DNA of 64,000 nt, taken from Gaiellasilicea sp963749515. Its GTDB lineage: Bacteria > Actinomycetota > Thermoleophilia > Gaiellales > Gaiellaceae. The stretch is from positions 744,001 through 808,000 of the forward strand of contig CAVVMR010000010.1 of the NCBI GenBank assembly GCA_963749515.1, given 5' to 3'. Numbering within the stretch: position 1 is the first letter of the stretch; each line of letters starts with the position of its first letter. Below, piece after piece: positions 56,792-64,000 of this stretch. Below the pieces are notes generated by a model. That model made no database searches. It was not told the origin of the DNA and was given only the letters and a program-made list of their open reading frames with translations. The translations under genes were made by a program, and so were the position numbers.

Positions 56792-57765
56792 GCGCTGGAG
56801 GGTACTTCAGCTCGTGGCAGGCGCGCGCCGCTCTTCACCAGCTCCGGACCACCTCTCTCCTCGAACGGGACATCGATCAGATCGAAGTCGCGCGGAACGA
56901 CCGTGGCCGGGAAGACGCCTCGAGCCTCTCGCTCGATGTCCCCCGCGCCGTAGCGGCTCGAGAGATGCGTGAGCGCGAGCAGCGAAACGCCGGCGTCGCG
57001 GGCGATCCGTGCCGCTTCGAGCGCCGTCGAGTGCTCTGTCTCCTGCGCGCGCTCGGCTTCCTCTTCGCAGAACGTCGCCTCGTGCACCAGCAGGTCGGCT
57101 CCGAGCGCAGCCTCGACCACACCGTCCGACGGCGCCGTGTCTCCGGTGAGCACGACCTTCCGGCCGGGCCGCCCCTCGCCGAGCACCTGCTCCGGAGTCA
57201 CCGTGCGGCCGTCGGGGAGCGTCACGGGCTCGCCCGCCTGCAGCGTCCCGCGTTCGGGGCCGAACGGGATGCCCAGGGCGTCCGCGGCGGCAACGTCGAA
57301 CCGCCCGGGCCGAGGCTCCTCGACAAGTGCGTAGCCGATCGCGTCGCGCCCGTGGCGCACTGCAAAGGTCCGGAGCTCGTAGCCGTCGCGCGGCAGCACC
57401 GCTCCGGCGGCCAGCTCGACCACGTCGACCTCGTAGCTGAGGCGCCCGAAGATTCGCGAGAGCGACCGGAGCAGCTCGTCGAGGCCGCGTGGCCCGTACA
57501 GCGTCAGCGGCAGCTCGCGGCCGCGGAGGGCGAACGACTTCAGCATTCCCGGCAGGCCGAGGAAATGGTCGGCGTGGAAGTGCGTGAGGAAGACCTCATG
57601 GAGCTCGATCAGGCCGACATCCGAGCGCAGCAGCTGACGCTGCGTGCCCTCGCCGCAGTCGAAGAGCAGCTTCTCGCCGCCGCGCCGGACGAGCGTGGCT
57701 GACGGAGCGCGGCGAGCGGTCGGCATCGAGCCGGCCGTGCCGAGGAAGACGACGTCCAGATCCAC
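56788..57765 (-). CDS. rnz: Ribonuclease Z
   Basis: 325 residues, tRNA 3'-end endonuclease. DVVFLGTAGSMPTARRAPSA is the N terminus, LTHFHADHFLGLPGMLKSFA has the zinc-binding HxHxDH, VVLTGDTAPSDGVVEAALGA and LVHEATFCEEEAER follow, and LLALTHLSSRYGAGDIER holds the last histidine. The gene tRNA-Arg in this window lacks encoded CCA, so this enzyme is needed. GTG 57765. It lies 23 bases downstream of the LexA-controlled LysM gene, so it may be partly SOS-transcribed. Confidence 0.95.
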   Translation of the reverse strand: MDLDVVFLGTAGSMPTARRAPSATLVRRGGEKLLFDCGEGTQRQLLRSDVGLIELHEVFLTHFHADHFLGLPGMLKSFALRGRELPLTLYGPRGLDELLRSLSRIFGRLSYEVDVVELAAGAVLPRDGYELRTFAVRHGRDAIGYALVEEPRPGRFDVAAADALGIPFGPERGTLQAGEPVTLPDGRTVTPEQVLGEGRPGRKVVLTGDTAPSDGVVEAALGADLLVHEATFCEEEAERAQETEHSTALEAARIARDAGVSLLALTHLSSRYGAGDIEREARGVFPATVVPRDFDLIDVPFEERGGPELVKSGARLPRAEVPSSA

Positions 57766-57788
57766 GCCGCCAGTCTAGGAGCGTTGCT

Positions 57789-58025
57789 CTACGGCAGGAC
57801 GAGCACTTGCCCCGGAACCAGCACCGTTCCCTGCAGCTTGTTCCGCCCCTGGATCTCCCAGACGCCCTGACGGGGATCCGAATACCCGTGCGACGCGATC
57901 GACCAGAGCGTGTCCTGCGGCTGCACGACATAGCGCCGCTCCGGCCCGGACGCGTCGGACGAGCGGGCGAAAGCGGCCCAGAGAACGACGCCGAGCGTCA
58001 CAGTCATGATGAGTCGAACGAACAT
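57789..58025 (-). CDS. Small LysM protein, SOS-regulated division-inhibitor-like (YneA/ChiZ type)
   Basis: 78 residues from GTG 58025 (ATG 58007 possible). One N-terminal membrane segment (LIMTVTLGVVLWAAFA), a short linker, then one LysM domain, YVVQPQDTLWSIASHGYSDP to LQGTVLVPGQVLVLP, which binds peptidoglycan. This is the architecture of YneA in Bacillus, DivS in Corynebacterium and ChiZ in Mycobacterium, which are induced by the SOS response and arrest division. Here two perfect LexA boxes cover the promoter, and the predicted start point is about 3 bases before the GTG. Those homologues sit by lexA; lexA is not in this window. Residues encoded upstream of 58025 lie within promoter DNA. 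Confidence 0.82.
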   Translation of the reverse strand: MFVRLIMTVTLGVVLWAAFARSSDASGPERRYVVQPQDTLWSIASHGYSDPRQGVWEIQGRNKLQGTVLVPGQVLVLP

Positions 58026-58032
58026 GTGTTCG
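58019..58032. promoter_or_regulatory. LexA (SOS) box 2
   Basis: CGAACATGTGTTCG matches the Gram-positive LexA consensus CGAACRNRYGTTCG at every position. It overlaps the predicted transcription start and the GTG of the LysM gene. Confidence 0.88.
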
Positions 58033-58034
58033 CC

Positions 58035-58063
58035 ATGATGCACGAACACGTGTTCGCTGTCAA
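58035..58063 (-). promoter_or_regulatory. Promoter of the LysM gene
   Basis: Minus strand: perfect -35 TTGACA (58063-58058), 17-bp spacer, -10 CATCAT (58040-58035). LexA box 1 lies between the two boxes and LexA box 2 just downstream, so LexA binding would block it fully. Confidence 0.7.
58043..58056. promoter_or_regulatory. LexA (SOS) box 1
   Basis: CGAACACGTGTTCG, a perfect palindrome matching CGAACRNRYGTTCG. Centre-to-centre distance to box 2 is 24 bp. It lies inside the LysM promoter spacer and over the -35 region of the divergent 23-codon frame. Confidence 0.88.
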
Positions 58064-58081
58064 GGCCGTAGAGTGCATCGC

Positions 58082-58153
58082 GTGACGTTCTGGCAACGGC
58101 TCAAGGATTTCGCCCTCCGCGTCCTGCTCCGGCGGACGTCGATGCACGACTGA
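58082..58153 (+). CDS. Possible 23-residue SOS-linked peptide
   Basis: GTG 58082 to TGA 58151-58153. The product, VTFWQRLKDFALRVLLRRT plus SMHD, is short, basic and amphipathic (aromatic and leucine residues against Arg/Lys). TAGAGT (58069-58074) sits seven bases before the GTG, and its -35 region would lie inside LexA box 1. It is thus placed like a divergent, leaderless SOS gene opposite the LysM gene. It could equally be chance; no homologue is known to me. It ends two bases before the phosphoesterase stop on the other strand. Confidence 0.35.
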   Translation: MTFWQRLKDFALRVLLRRTSMHD

Positions 58154-58155
58154 GC

Positions 58156-58638
58156 TCAGAGGTGGATCAGATCCGGGTGGATCTCGCCGCGTGCGACTCG
58201 GAGCTCGAGCATCGTCCAAGTCGGCGAGCTGCGCCGTTCGGTCGGGCTGCCGGGGTTGAGGATCCAGACGCCTCCGACGCGCTCCACCTGAGGCACGTGC
58301 GTGTGCCCGTAGAGGACGGCGTCGCACCCGTGAAATCGCGCTCGTAGCCGCTCCTCCCTCCCCTCTCGCGGCCCCGGCACATGCGTCATCGCGATCCGGA
58401 CGCTGTCGAGCTCGGCCAGGAGCTCCGCGGGCAACGACTCCCGCAAGGCAGGCTCGTCGGCGTTCCCGTGCACGGCCTGGACGGGCGGGCCGAGCGCGCG
58501 GAGCGCCTCGAGCGACTCGACCGAGGAGTGGTCGCCGGTGTGCAGGATCAACTCCGCCTCCCGCAGCCGCCGCAGGCAGTCCGCCGGCAGCGAACGAGAG
58601 CCGCGCGGAAGATGCGTGTCCCCGATCACGGCAATCAC
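58156..58638 (-). CDS. YfcE-type metallophosphoesterase
   Basis: 160 residues from GTG 58638. VIGDTHLPRGSRSLP (metal-binding DxH), ILHTGDHSSVE, VHGNADEP (GNxD), ITHVPG-like IAMTHVPGPREG and LYGHTHVPQVER (GHTH) form the calcineurin-type active site of the MJ0936/YfcE family, usually a phosphodiesterase active on small substrates. The rest of the open frame upstream is not protein-like. It follows a possible 37-codon membrane gene by 20 bases. Confidence 0.9.
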   Translation of the reverse strand: MIAVIGDTHLPRGSRSLPADCLRRLREAELILHTGDHSSVESLEALRALGPPVQAVHGNADEPALRESLPAELLAELDSVRIAMTHVPGPREGREERLRARFHGCDAVLYGHTHVPQVERVGGVWILNPGSPTERRSSPTWTMLELRVARGEIHPDLIHL

Positions 58639-58658
58639 GCTGACGGTCGGAGGCGGCG

Positions 58659-58772
58659 TCAGAAGAGGATCGCGACGATCGCGACGAAGACGACCAGCAT
58701 GGCGACCACGTCCGCCAGCGTCAGCGCGCGCCGGGAGACGAGCTCGTGCGGGTGGCGCAGGATCACGTCCAT
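58659..58772 (-). CDS. Possible 37-residue membrane protein
   Basis: ATG 58772 to TGA 58659. Encodes MDVILRHPHELVSRRALTLA then one membrane helix, DVVAMLVVFVAIVAILF. Hydrophobic and basic pattern and position 20 bases before the phosphoesterase suggest co-translation, but no SD is evident and no family is recognised. Tentative. Confidence 0.4.
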   Translation of the reverse strand: MDVILRHPHELVSRRALTLADVVAMLVVFVAIVAILF

Positions 58773-58850
58773 TGGGTGCCCGGTCGCGCCGGCCCGGAAA
58801 CCGCCGCCGACACGAAGCTTGGTTCCGGGGGAAACGGGGATGGGCGCTGA

Positions 58851-59597
58851 ATGGACGGCGGTCGACGATCGGAGCGGGCGTTCCGCGGCCTCGCACTCGT
58901 CTTCCTGCTGTCGTTCGTGAACCTGGTCGGCGTGATCTTCACCGCAGCCGCGCTCGGGGGGGTCGAGCCGTGGACGCGCTGGCAGTTCGTCGGCGCGTTC
59001 GGCGTCCTGGAGGCGGCGTCCGGGCTGGCGAACGTGATCTCGCCCAACATCTGGCGGCTACCGGTCGCCGAGCTGCAGACGAGCGAGCGCACGGACGTGA
59101 AACTGGCAGGGTCCGCGCTGCTGCTGCCGCATTGGGGCGGCCTCGCCCGCTTCGGGGCAGGGCTCGTGTGTGTCGTCCTGTCAGCCTGGCAGGACGGGCT
59201 CGGACCGGCCTCGTTCGCGCTCGTGCCGTTCGTACTCGCGGTCGCGTGGTTGGTCCTCGCGCTCTCGGCGATCCTCGCGCGAGCCGGGGTCGCCAGGCCC
59301 GATCTCGACGTCTTCCAGATCGTCGTGCGGTGGGGCGGGCACGAGAAGGAGGCGCCGCCCGTGAGCGTCGGCGCCAGCGTCTTCCAGTTTCTCCTCAGCA
59401 TCGCGACGATTCCGGCGGTGAAGCTCCTGCCACCGTCGGTGCTGTACCAGCCGGAGCTCGCGCCCTCACTGGACGCAACGCTCGTCGCGCTCGCCCTCTC
59501 GGTTGCGCTGCTGGTGATCGTCTGGTGGCTCTGGGCCGGCCGCATCGAGCTCGACGCGCCGGTCGAGCAGCAGCGCGAAGCCGAGAAGCACGCCTAG
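58851..59597 (+). CDS. Hypothetical polytopic membrane protein
   Basis: 248 residues with about six hydrophobic helices, beginning GLALVFLLSFVNLVGVIFTA and ending LALSVALLVIVWWLWAG with an acidic tail (DAPVEQQREAEKHA). I recognise no family; central loops (SPNIWRLPVAELQTSERTDV, PDLDVFQIVVRWGGHEKEAP) are charged. The 3' end meets dgcN in a shared CTAG. Start ATG 58851 gives a short basic head before the first helix. Function unknown. Confidence 0.72.
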   Translation: MDGGRRSERAFRGLALVFLLSFVNLVGVIFTAAALGGVEPWTRWQFVGAFGVLEAASGLANVISPNIWRLPVAELQTSERTDVKLAGSALLLPHWGGLARFGAGLVCVVLSAWQDGLGPASFALVPFVLAVAWLVLALSAILARAGVARPDLDVFQIVVRWGGHEKEAPPVSVGASVFQFLLSIATIPAVKLLPPSVLYQPELAPSLDATLVALALSVALLVIVWWLWAGRIELDAPVEQQREAEKHA

Positions 59598-60622
59598 AAA
59601 ACAGCGAGGACGGCGTCGAGCAGGCGATCCGGCCCAAACCGAACCGGATCGTCGGCGACGAGGCCTGTCTCCTCGGCCGTCGCGGCCACCGCAGCGCGTG
59701 CCTGTTCGTCGTCGAGCTCGCGCGTGTTGAGCGCGATCGCGGCCACCGTCGCCTTGCGCGCGGGCAGCGAGATGTCCTCGTGCAGCGCGATCAGCTCCGG
59801 CAGCGAGCGAAGCGGGTGGCCCGGGTAGCCCTCGATCTCGGTCTGCCCGGCGAGGTGGCAGAGCACGAAGGCGTGCGGCGCCGACCCGTGCACGAGTCCG
59901 AGCGTCACACCCGAATACGCCGGATGGGTGAGCGCGCCCTGGCCCTCGACCATCAGCAGCTCTCCCCCGCGCTCGTGGCCCTCGACGACAAGGCGCTCGG
60001 TGGCGCCCGCGATGAAGTCGGAGACGACGGCGTCGACGGCGATCCCCCAGCCTGCGATCGCGATTCCGGTCTGACCGGTCGGCACGAAACGGGAGGCGAG
60101 CCCGCGCGCCTGCGCCGCCCGGTCGAGCTCGAGGGAGACGGTCATCTTCCCGATCGCGCAGTCGGAGCCCACCGTGAGCACGGTCCTGACCGGCAGCTCC
60201 ATGTTCGCGCCGGTGGGGACGTTCAGGTCTGCGGGCGGCCGCCGCAAGTCGCGCAGCTCGACGCCGTGCCGGGCCGCGAGCCCCATGAGCTCGTCGTCGT
60301 CTGCGAGGAACTCGTGCAGGCCGTTCTCGACGTGGAGCCCCTTCGAGATCGTCGTCTTCAGCAGCTCGCGCCAGGCGGGCGGGAAGCGGCCGCCCTGGGT
60401 GGCAACCCCGACGAGGGCGGTCGTCGGGTCGAACCCCAGCGCGTCGTCGACCGAGGAGACGACGGGGACGCCGTTCTGCGTCTCGCCCGCACGGGTCGAG
60501 TCGAGGAGCGCGACGACGGGGCGCTCGCCGTACGCGAGAACGCCGCGGGCCGTCTTGCCGTAGTGCGGATCGCCGGAGAAGCCCTCGGCCAGAATCAGCA
60601 GCCGCTCAGACTGGCTCGACAC
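59594..60622 (-). CDS. dgcN: DgcN-type (DUF1611) protein
   Basis: 342 residues, DUF1611 family: N-terminal Rossmann-like half (GVLAYGERPVVALLDSTRAG) and a P-loop half with TVGSDCAIGKMTVSLELDRA, FVPTGQTGIAIAGWGIAVDA and LMVEGQGALTHPAYSGVTLG. In a described D-glutamate pathway DgcN acylates D-Glu and an enolase-type partner DgcA epimerises the product. The partner is the preceding gene here, overlapping by 17 bases. GTG 60622. The exact reaction in this organism is inferred. Confidence 0.85.
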   Translation of the reverse strand: MSSQSERLLILAEGFSGDPHYGKTARGVLAYGERPVVALLDSTRAGETQNGVPVVSSVDDALGFDPTTALVGVATQGGRFPPAWRELLKTTISKGLHVENGLHEFLADDDELMGLAARHGVELRDLRRPPADLNVPTGANMELPVRTVLTVGSDCAIGKMTVSLELDRAAQARGLASRFVPTGQTGIAIAGWGIAVDAVVSDFIAGATERLVVEGHERGGELLMVEGQGALTHPAYSGVTLGLVHGSAPHAFVLCHLAGQTEIEGYPGHPLRSLPELIALHEDISLPARKATVAAIALNTRELDDEQARAAVAATAEETGLVADDPVRFGPDRLLDAVLAVF

Positions 60623-61610
60623 CGAGACCCGGCTTGTCGGAGGGGACCTGGACGCCGTCGACGAACGCGACGCCTGACCAGGGGTCGTCGGCGATCAGCA
60701 GGTTGCCGTCGAGGTCGACGTGGTCGCAGAGCGGTGCCACGGTGCAGCCGGCGGCGATTCCGAGCCCCGACTCGATCATGCAGCCGAGCATCACGCCGAG
60801 CCCGAGCCCGCGCGCGGCGTGCGCCATCCGAACCGCCTCGCGGATGCCGCCCGACTTTGCGAGCTTGATGTTGATCCCGTGTGCGATCTCTGCGCAGGCC
60901 GCGACGCTGTCCAGCCGGTGACAGTCCTCGTCGACGTAGATCGGGATCGGCGAGCGCTCCTTCAGCGTCGCACCGCCCTCGTCGCCGGCCTTGAGCGGCT
61001 GCTCGCAATACCCGACCCCCAGGTCGGCGAGCTGCGGCAGAGCCTCGAGCGCTTCGTCGACGGACCACCACTCGTTCACGTCCACCTGCAGCGGCAGCTC
61101 CGTCACTCCGCGCACCGCGCGGACGCGGTCGACGTCGAGACCGTCGCCCCCACCGAGCTTCAGCTTCAGCCGCTTGAAGCGTGGTGCGGCCTTCTCGGCC
61201 CGGCGCGCCATGTCGTCCGGATCGCCCAGCCAGACGGTCCAGGAGGTCGGCGGCCCAGTGCGGGGCAGGCCGAGAAGCTTCCACGTGGGTACGCCGAGGA
61301 GCTTCCCCTGGAGGTCGTGCAGCGCCCCGTCGAGCGCCGCGCGCGCGGCGTTCTCGCCCGGCGGCAGCCGCGATTCGATCTCCTCCAGCGCGAACGGGTC
61401 GTCGCCGAGCAGGGGCGCCGCCGCCTCGAGGTAGGCGAGCGCCGACGCAGCGGACTCGTCGTACCGCTCGATCGGCGCGCCTTCGCCGAAGCCCGAGTGC
61501 GCGCCGTGCCGCAGCTCGATCTGGACGACGTCGTCCTCGTCGCTCGTCTCGCGGGCGATGACGAACGTCTCGGCCAGCCTCAGCGTCGCGATCCGGGCGG
61601 TCAGCTCCAC
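60606..61610 (-). CDS. dgcA: Enolase-superfamily epimerase (DgcA/dipeptide-epimerase type)
   Basis: 334 residues from GTG 61610. Muconate-lactonising-type active site: KRLKLKLGGGDGLD (K-x-K), LQVDVNEWWSVDEALE (Asp), GVGYCEQPLKAGDEGG (Glu), IPIYVDEDCHRLD (Asp) and GINIKLAKSGGIREAVRM (Lys). L-Ala-D/L-Glu epimerases and N-acyl-glutamate epimerase DgcA share this form. Beside dgcN the second is more likely. In-frame codons upstream of 61610 run antisense through the tRNA-Arg gene and were excluded. Confidence 0.85.
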   Translation of the reverse strand: MELTARIATLRLAETFVIARETSDEDDVVQIELRHGAHSGFGEGAPIERYDESAASALAYLEAAAPLLGDDPFALEEIESRLPPGENAARAALDGALHDLQGKLLGVPTWKLLGLPRTGPPTSWTVWLGDPDDMARRAEKAAPRFKRLKLKLGGGDGLDVDRVRAVRGVTELPLQVDVNEWWSVDEALEALPQLADLGVGYCEQPLKAGDEGGATLKERSPIPIYVDEDCHRLDSVAACAEIAHGINIKLAKSGGIREAVRMAHAARGLGLGVMLGCMIESGLGIAAGCTVAPLCDHVDLDGNLLIADDPWSGVAFVDGVQVPSDKPGLGVEPV

Positions 61611-61616
61611 GCTGAG

Positions 61617-61622
61617 TACACT
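61617..61622 (+). promoter_or_regulatory. -10-like TACACT for tRNA-Arg
   Basis: TACACT 12 bases before the mature tRNA 5' end, giving a start about six bases upstream of the tRNA. The same hexamer stands before rimP and pyrR. It overlaps the gap directly upstream of dgcA on the other strand. Confidence 0.45.
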
Positions 61623-61634
61623 AGAGCGTCTCCA

Positions 61635-61707
<73 letters not shown>

Positions 61708-61723
61708 TGCTCTTCCGTCGCAT

Positions 61724-61755
61724 GCCTTGGCATCTGCGAAAGCAGACGCCAAGGC
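61724..61755 (+). terminator. Hairpin downstream of tRNA-Arg
   Basis: GCCTTGGC (61724-61731) pairs with GCCAAGGC (61748-61755), and TCTGC/GCAGA with a GAAA tetraloop continue inside, with one mismatch. It begins 17 bases after the tRNA. No T-run follows on the plus strand. Probable 3'-end structure of the tRNA transcript. Confidence 0.6.
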
Positions 61756-61790
61756 GCGCAAACCCCTAAAGGGTCGCTCCGCTCCCGGGC

Positions 61791-62837
61791 TCAATCACCT
61801 TGGGGAGCGTTCACTGCGGCAAGCGCCGCGAGGAGGCGCTCGACGTCGTCGGGCTCGTTGTACGGGGCGATCGAGACCCGCAGGAGGCTCGTCCCCTCCC
61901 ACGCGCTGGCGACGACCTCGATCCGGTGCTCGTCGAAAAGCCGGCGCTGCAGCGACTCCGGATCGGCGACAGCGACCTCGGAGGCCCACATCTGCGGCGC
62001 CGGCGTCTCGCCGCACGGCGGCAGCCGGTCGTGGAACGAGGCGGCGAGCCGCCGGCAGCGCTCCAGATCGAGCTTCCGGTGCGCCTCGATAGCCGCCGGC
62101 ACGGCCAGCGCGGCCGCCGGATCCCGCGTGCCCTGCCAGCCATGCCGCTCGGCAAAGCTCGCCTCGGCGCCGTAGCCCCAGGAGATCACGAGGGGCTCGA
62201 TCCACCGCTGGTGCTCGGGCCTCGCCCAGAGGAAGCCGGCTCCCTTCGGCGCCAACAACCACTTGTGACAGTTGCCCGCGTAGACGTCCGCCCCCAGCCG
62301 CTCAAGGTCGAGCGGCACGTGCCCCGGCACGTGCGCGCCGTCGACGATCGAGAGCACTCCGGCGGCGCGCGCGGCGGAGCAGATCTCCTCGACGGGAAGG
62401 ACGAGCGCGGTCGGCGAGGTGATGTGGCTGACGGAGACGGCTTTCGTCCTCGGGCCGATTGCTGCGGCAAGCTCGCCCGGCTCGACGTAGACGAGCTTCG
62501 CCCCCATGAACTCCCAGGTTCGCGTCACGGCGCCGTACTCGTGGCGGGTCGTCAGCACCTCGTCCTCCGGGCCCAAGCGGAGCGAGCGGATGACCGCGTT
62601 CAGCCCGGCGGTCGCGTTCGGGACGAAGACCAGATCCTCGGCTCGCGCGCCGACAAAGGCTGCGAGGGCCGCACGAGCCTCGGCCAGCAGATCGTGGAAG
62701 CGGCGGCCGAGGAACTGAGACGGGTTCCGTTCGAGCTCGCGCTGCAGCTCCTGGTACCGGTCGAGCACCGGCGCGGGACAGGCGCCGTAGCTTCCGTGGT
62801 TGAGGTAGACGACGTCCGGATCGAGCAGAAACTCCAT
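61791..62837 (-). CDS. Class V aminotransferase-fold PLP enzyme
   Basis: 348 residues. VVYLNHGSYGACPAPVLDRY and FVPNATAGLNAVIRSLRLGP open the fold, SIVDGAHVPGHVPLDLERLG carries the PLP aspartate, and GADVYAGNCHKWLLAPKGAG holds the Schiff-base lysine. This is the isopenicillin-N-epimerase-like branch, which also contains cysteine desulfurases and racemases; the substrate is not predictable. ATG 62837, divergent from the MFS gene by 17 bases. The stop lies 35 bases after the tRNA hairpin. Confidence 0.88.
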   Translation of the reverse strand: MEFLLDPDVVYLNHGSYGACPAPVLDRYQELQRELERNPSQFLGRRFHDLLAEARAALAAFVGARAEDLVFVPNATAGLNAVIRSLRLGPEDEVLTTRHEYGAVTRTWEFMGAKLVYVEPGELAAAIGPRTKAVSVSHITSPTALVLPVEEICSAARAAGVLSIVDGAHVPGHVPLDLERLGADVYAGNCHKWLLAPKGAGFLWARPEHQRWIEPLVISWGYGAEASFAERHGWQGTRDPAAALAVPAAIEAHRKLDLERCRRLAASFHDRLPPCGETPAPQMWASEVAVADPESLQRRLFDEHRIEVVASAWEGTSLLRVSIAPYNEPDDVERLLAALAAVNAPQGD

Positions 62838-62854
62838 GCGGTTACTGTCTCACG

Positions 62855-64000
62855 GTGCTGAGCTACCTCCGGAGCCTGAACCCGCAGCTGCCCCGGTCGG
62901 TTCAGACCCTCCAGCTCGGGGGGCTGCTGAACGCGATCGGGAACGGTCTGATCCTCCCGTTCACGCTCATCTACCTGCACAACGAGCGCGGGATCGACCT
63001 CGGCACCGCAGGCCTCATCCTCGGCACGAACGCGGCGGTCAGCCTGGTCGCAGGCCCGATCGGCGGCGCTCTGATCGATCGCGTCGGCGCCAAGCGGATG
63101 CTCGGCATCGCGCTTCTGTTCCTCAGTGTCGGGATCGCCGGCTATTCCCTCATCGAGACCGCCTGGCAGGGATTCCTCGTCGCAGCGATCGTGGGAGTCG
63201 GGAACGGCGCCTTCTGGCCGTCCCAGTCGTCGATGCTCGCCGGACTCGCGCCGCGCGAGAAGAGGCCTGCGGTCTTTGCGATGCAGCGTGTGACGATGAA
63301 TCTCGGGATCGGCATCGGCGGTCTCGCCGGCGGCTTCATCGCCGCTGAGAGCTTCAAGGCTCTCTTCATCATCGACGCGTTCACGTTCGTGGGATACGCG
63401 GCGGTCCTCTGGATCTTCGTGCCCGAGCCACGCCAGGCTGTGGAGCGCGCGGGGCGCTCGGGGAGCTACCGGGACGTCTTCCGGCACCGCGTCTTCATGG
63501 GCCTGATGGCCGTGAACGCGGCGCTGATCGCCGCCGGCATCGCGCAGCTCGAGGTGCTGCCGGCCTACGCGAAGAACGAGGTCGGCATCGCCGAGACCGG
63601 CATCGGCCAGCTCTTCTTCATCAACACGATCGTTGTGGTCCTCCTGCAACTCCCGGTCGCACGGATCGCCCAGGGTCACCGGCGGATGACATTCCTGGCG
63701 CTGGTCGGAGTGGGCTGTGCAGCGTCCTGGCTGCTCGTGCCGGTCAGCGGCCTGTGGCTCTCGGGCGCCGCGGCGTTCGCGATCCTCGCCTTCGCGGTCG
63801 GCCTCTTCGGCGTCGCCGAGTGCCTGCACGGCGCAGTTCAGCCCCCACTCGTCGTCGACCTCGCAGACCACCGGCTGCTCGGGCGGTACATGGCGATCTC
63901 GGCGCTTTCCTGGCAGGTGGGCTTCACGGTCGGACCGCCGGCGGGCGCCGCGCTCCTGGCCGTGTCACCGACGGGCCTCTGGATCGCAGCCGCGGGCGTG
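62855..64000 (+). CDS. MFS transporter, partial
   Basis: Runs off the right edge; 382 codons seen, almost the whole of a normal 400-residue transporter. Twelve-helix pattern with the motif A-like loop GGALIDRVGAKRMLGIALLF between helices 2 and 3, and GNGAFWPSQSSMLAGLAPRE further on. The sugar- or drug-efflux type cannot be decided. GTG 62855 lies about seven bases after TACTGT (62843-62848), without an SD, so the mRNA may be leaderless. Divergent from the PLP enzyme. Confidence 0.88.
   Translation, partial: MLSYLRSLNPQLPRSVQTLQLGGLLNAIGNGLILPFTLIYLHNERGIDLGTAGLILGTNAAVSLVAGPIGGALIDRVGAKRMLGIALLFLSVGIAGYSLIETAWQGFLVAAIVGVGNGAFWPSQSSMLAGLAPREKRPAVFAMQRVTMNLGIGIGGLAGGFIAAESFKALFIIDAFTFVGYAAVLWIFVPEPRQAVERAGRSGSYRDVFRHRVFMGLMAVNAALIAAGIAQLEVLPAYAKNEVGIAETGIGQLFFINTIVVVLLQLPVARIAQGHRRMTFLALVGVGCAASWLLVPVSGLWLSGAAAFAILAFAVGLFGVAECLHGAVQPPLVVDLADHRLLGRYMAISALSWQVGFTVGPPAGAALLAVSPTGLWIAAAGV

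Overview
The window is high-GC bacterial chromosome with short spacers and heavy use of GTG and TTG starts. It is almost certainly actinobacterial: it has an actinobacterial-type integration host factor beside gmk-rpoZ-coaBC, the pyrR-B-C-carA-carB order, and CGAAC-N4-GTTCG type LexA boxes. The gene set and the subtilase with ASWSS repeats would suit Thermoleophilia, but that lineage is an inference. I see no phage, insertion sequence or CRISPR array. Unless stated otherwise, names rest on motifs read by eye.

Layout. 1-8070 (minus): a BMP-type nucleoside ABC importer with two binding proteins, one ATPase and two permeases, followed by a small membrane protein, a RodZ-like gene with an apparent frameshift, and the start of cinA. 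8071-15351 (minus): ftsK, a nucleoside hydrolase and ribokinase pair behind two identical palindromes, RNase J and dapA. Importer, hydrolase and ribokinase could together form a nucleoside salvage route. 15520-24225: a secreted subtilase with eleven ASW repeats, a macro-domain protein, dapB, an M16 peptidase, the rpsO-pnp operon with an elaborate intergenic hairpin, a gamma-glutamyltransferase and an antisense zinc-ribbon gene. 24263-26755: a drug-type ABC exporter.

26770-35956 (minus): the translation operon rimP-nusA-ylxR-infB-ylxP-rbfA-nrnA-truB-ribF. It has an attenuator-like leader and is split between infB and ylxP by a diguanylate cyclase on the other strand. 35993-44768: dtd (apparent frameshift), a lone PilB/GspE ATPase, a TPR protein, a nucleotidyltransferase, a MoxR/DUF58/transglutaminase set, and coaBC. 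44837-54477 (minus): the pyrimidine operon pyrR-B-C-carA-carB-pyrK-pyrD runs into mihF, gmk and rpoZ, with a PyrR-type RNA loop touching the pyrR ribosome-binding site. pyrE and pyrF are not in the cluster.

54546-64000: a polytopic glycosyltransferase-like protein, a DUF2007 protein, RNase Z, and an SOS-type locus where two perfect LexA boxes sit between a small LysM protein (YneA/ChiZ-like) and a divergent 23-codon frame. Then come a phosphoesterase, a D-glutamate-type DgcN/DgcA pair, tRNA-Arg(CCG), a PLP enzyme and a truncated MFS transporter.

The strongest leads are the LexA/LysM locus, two covarying palindromic elements upstream of rbfA and gmk, the twin palindromes before ribokinase, the pnp, nusA and pyrR leader structures, and the zinc-ligand-like tail of NusA. 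Two genes (rodZ-like, dtd) carry one extra base each, which may be assembly errors.
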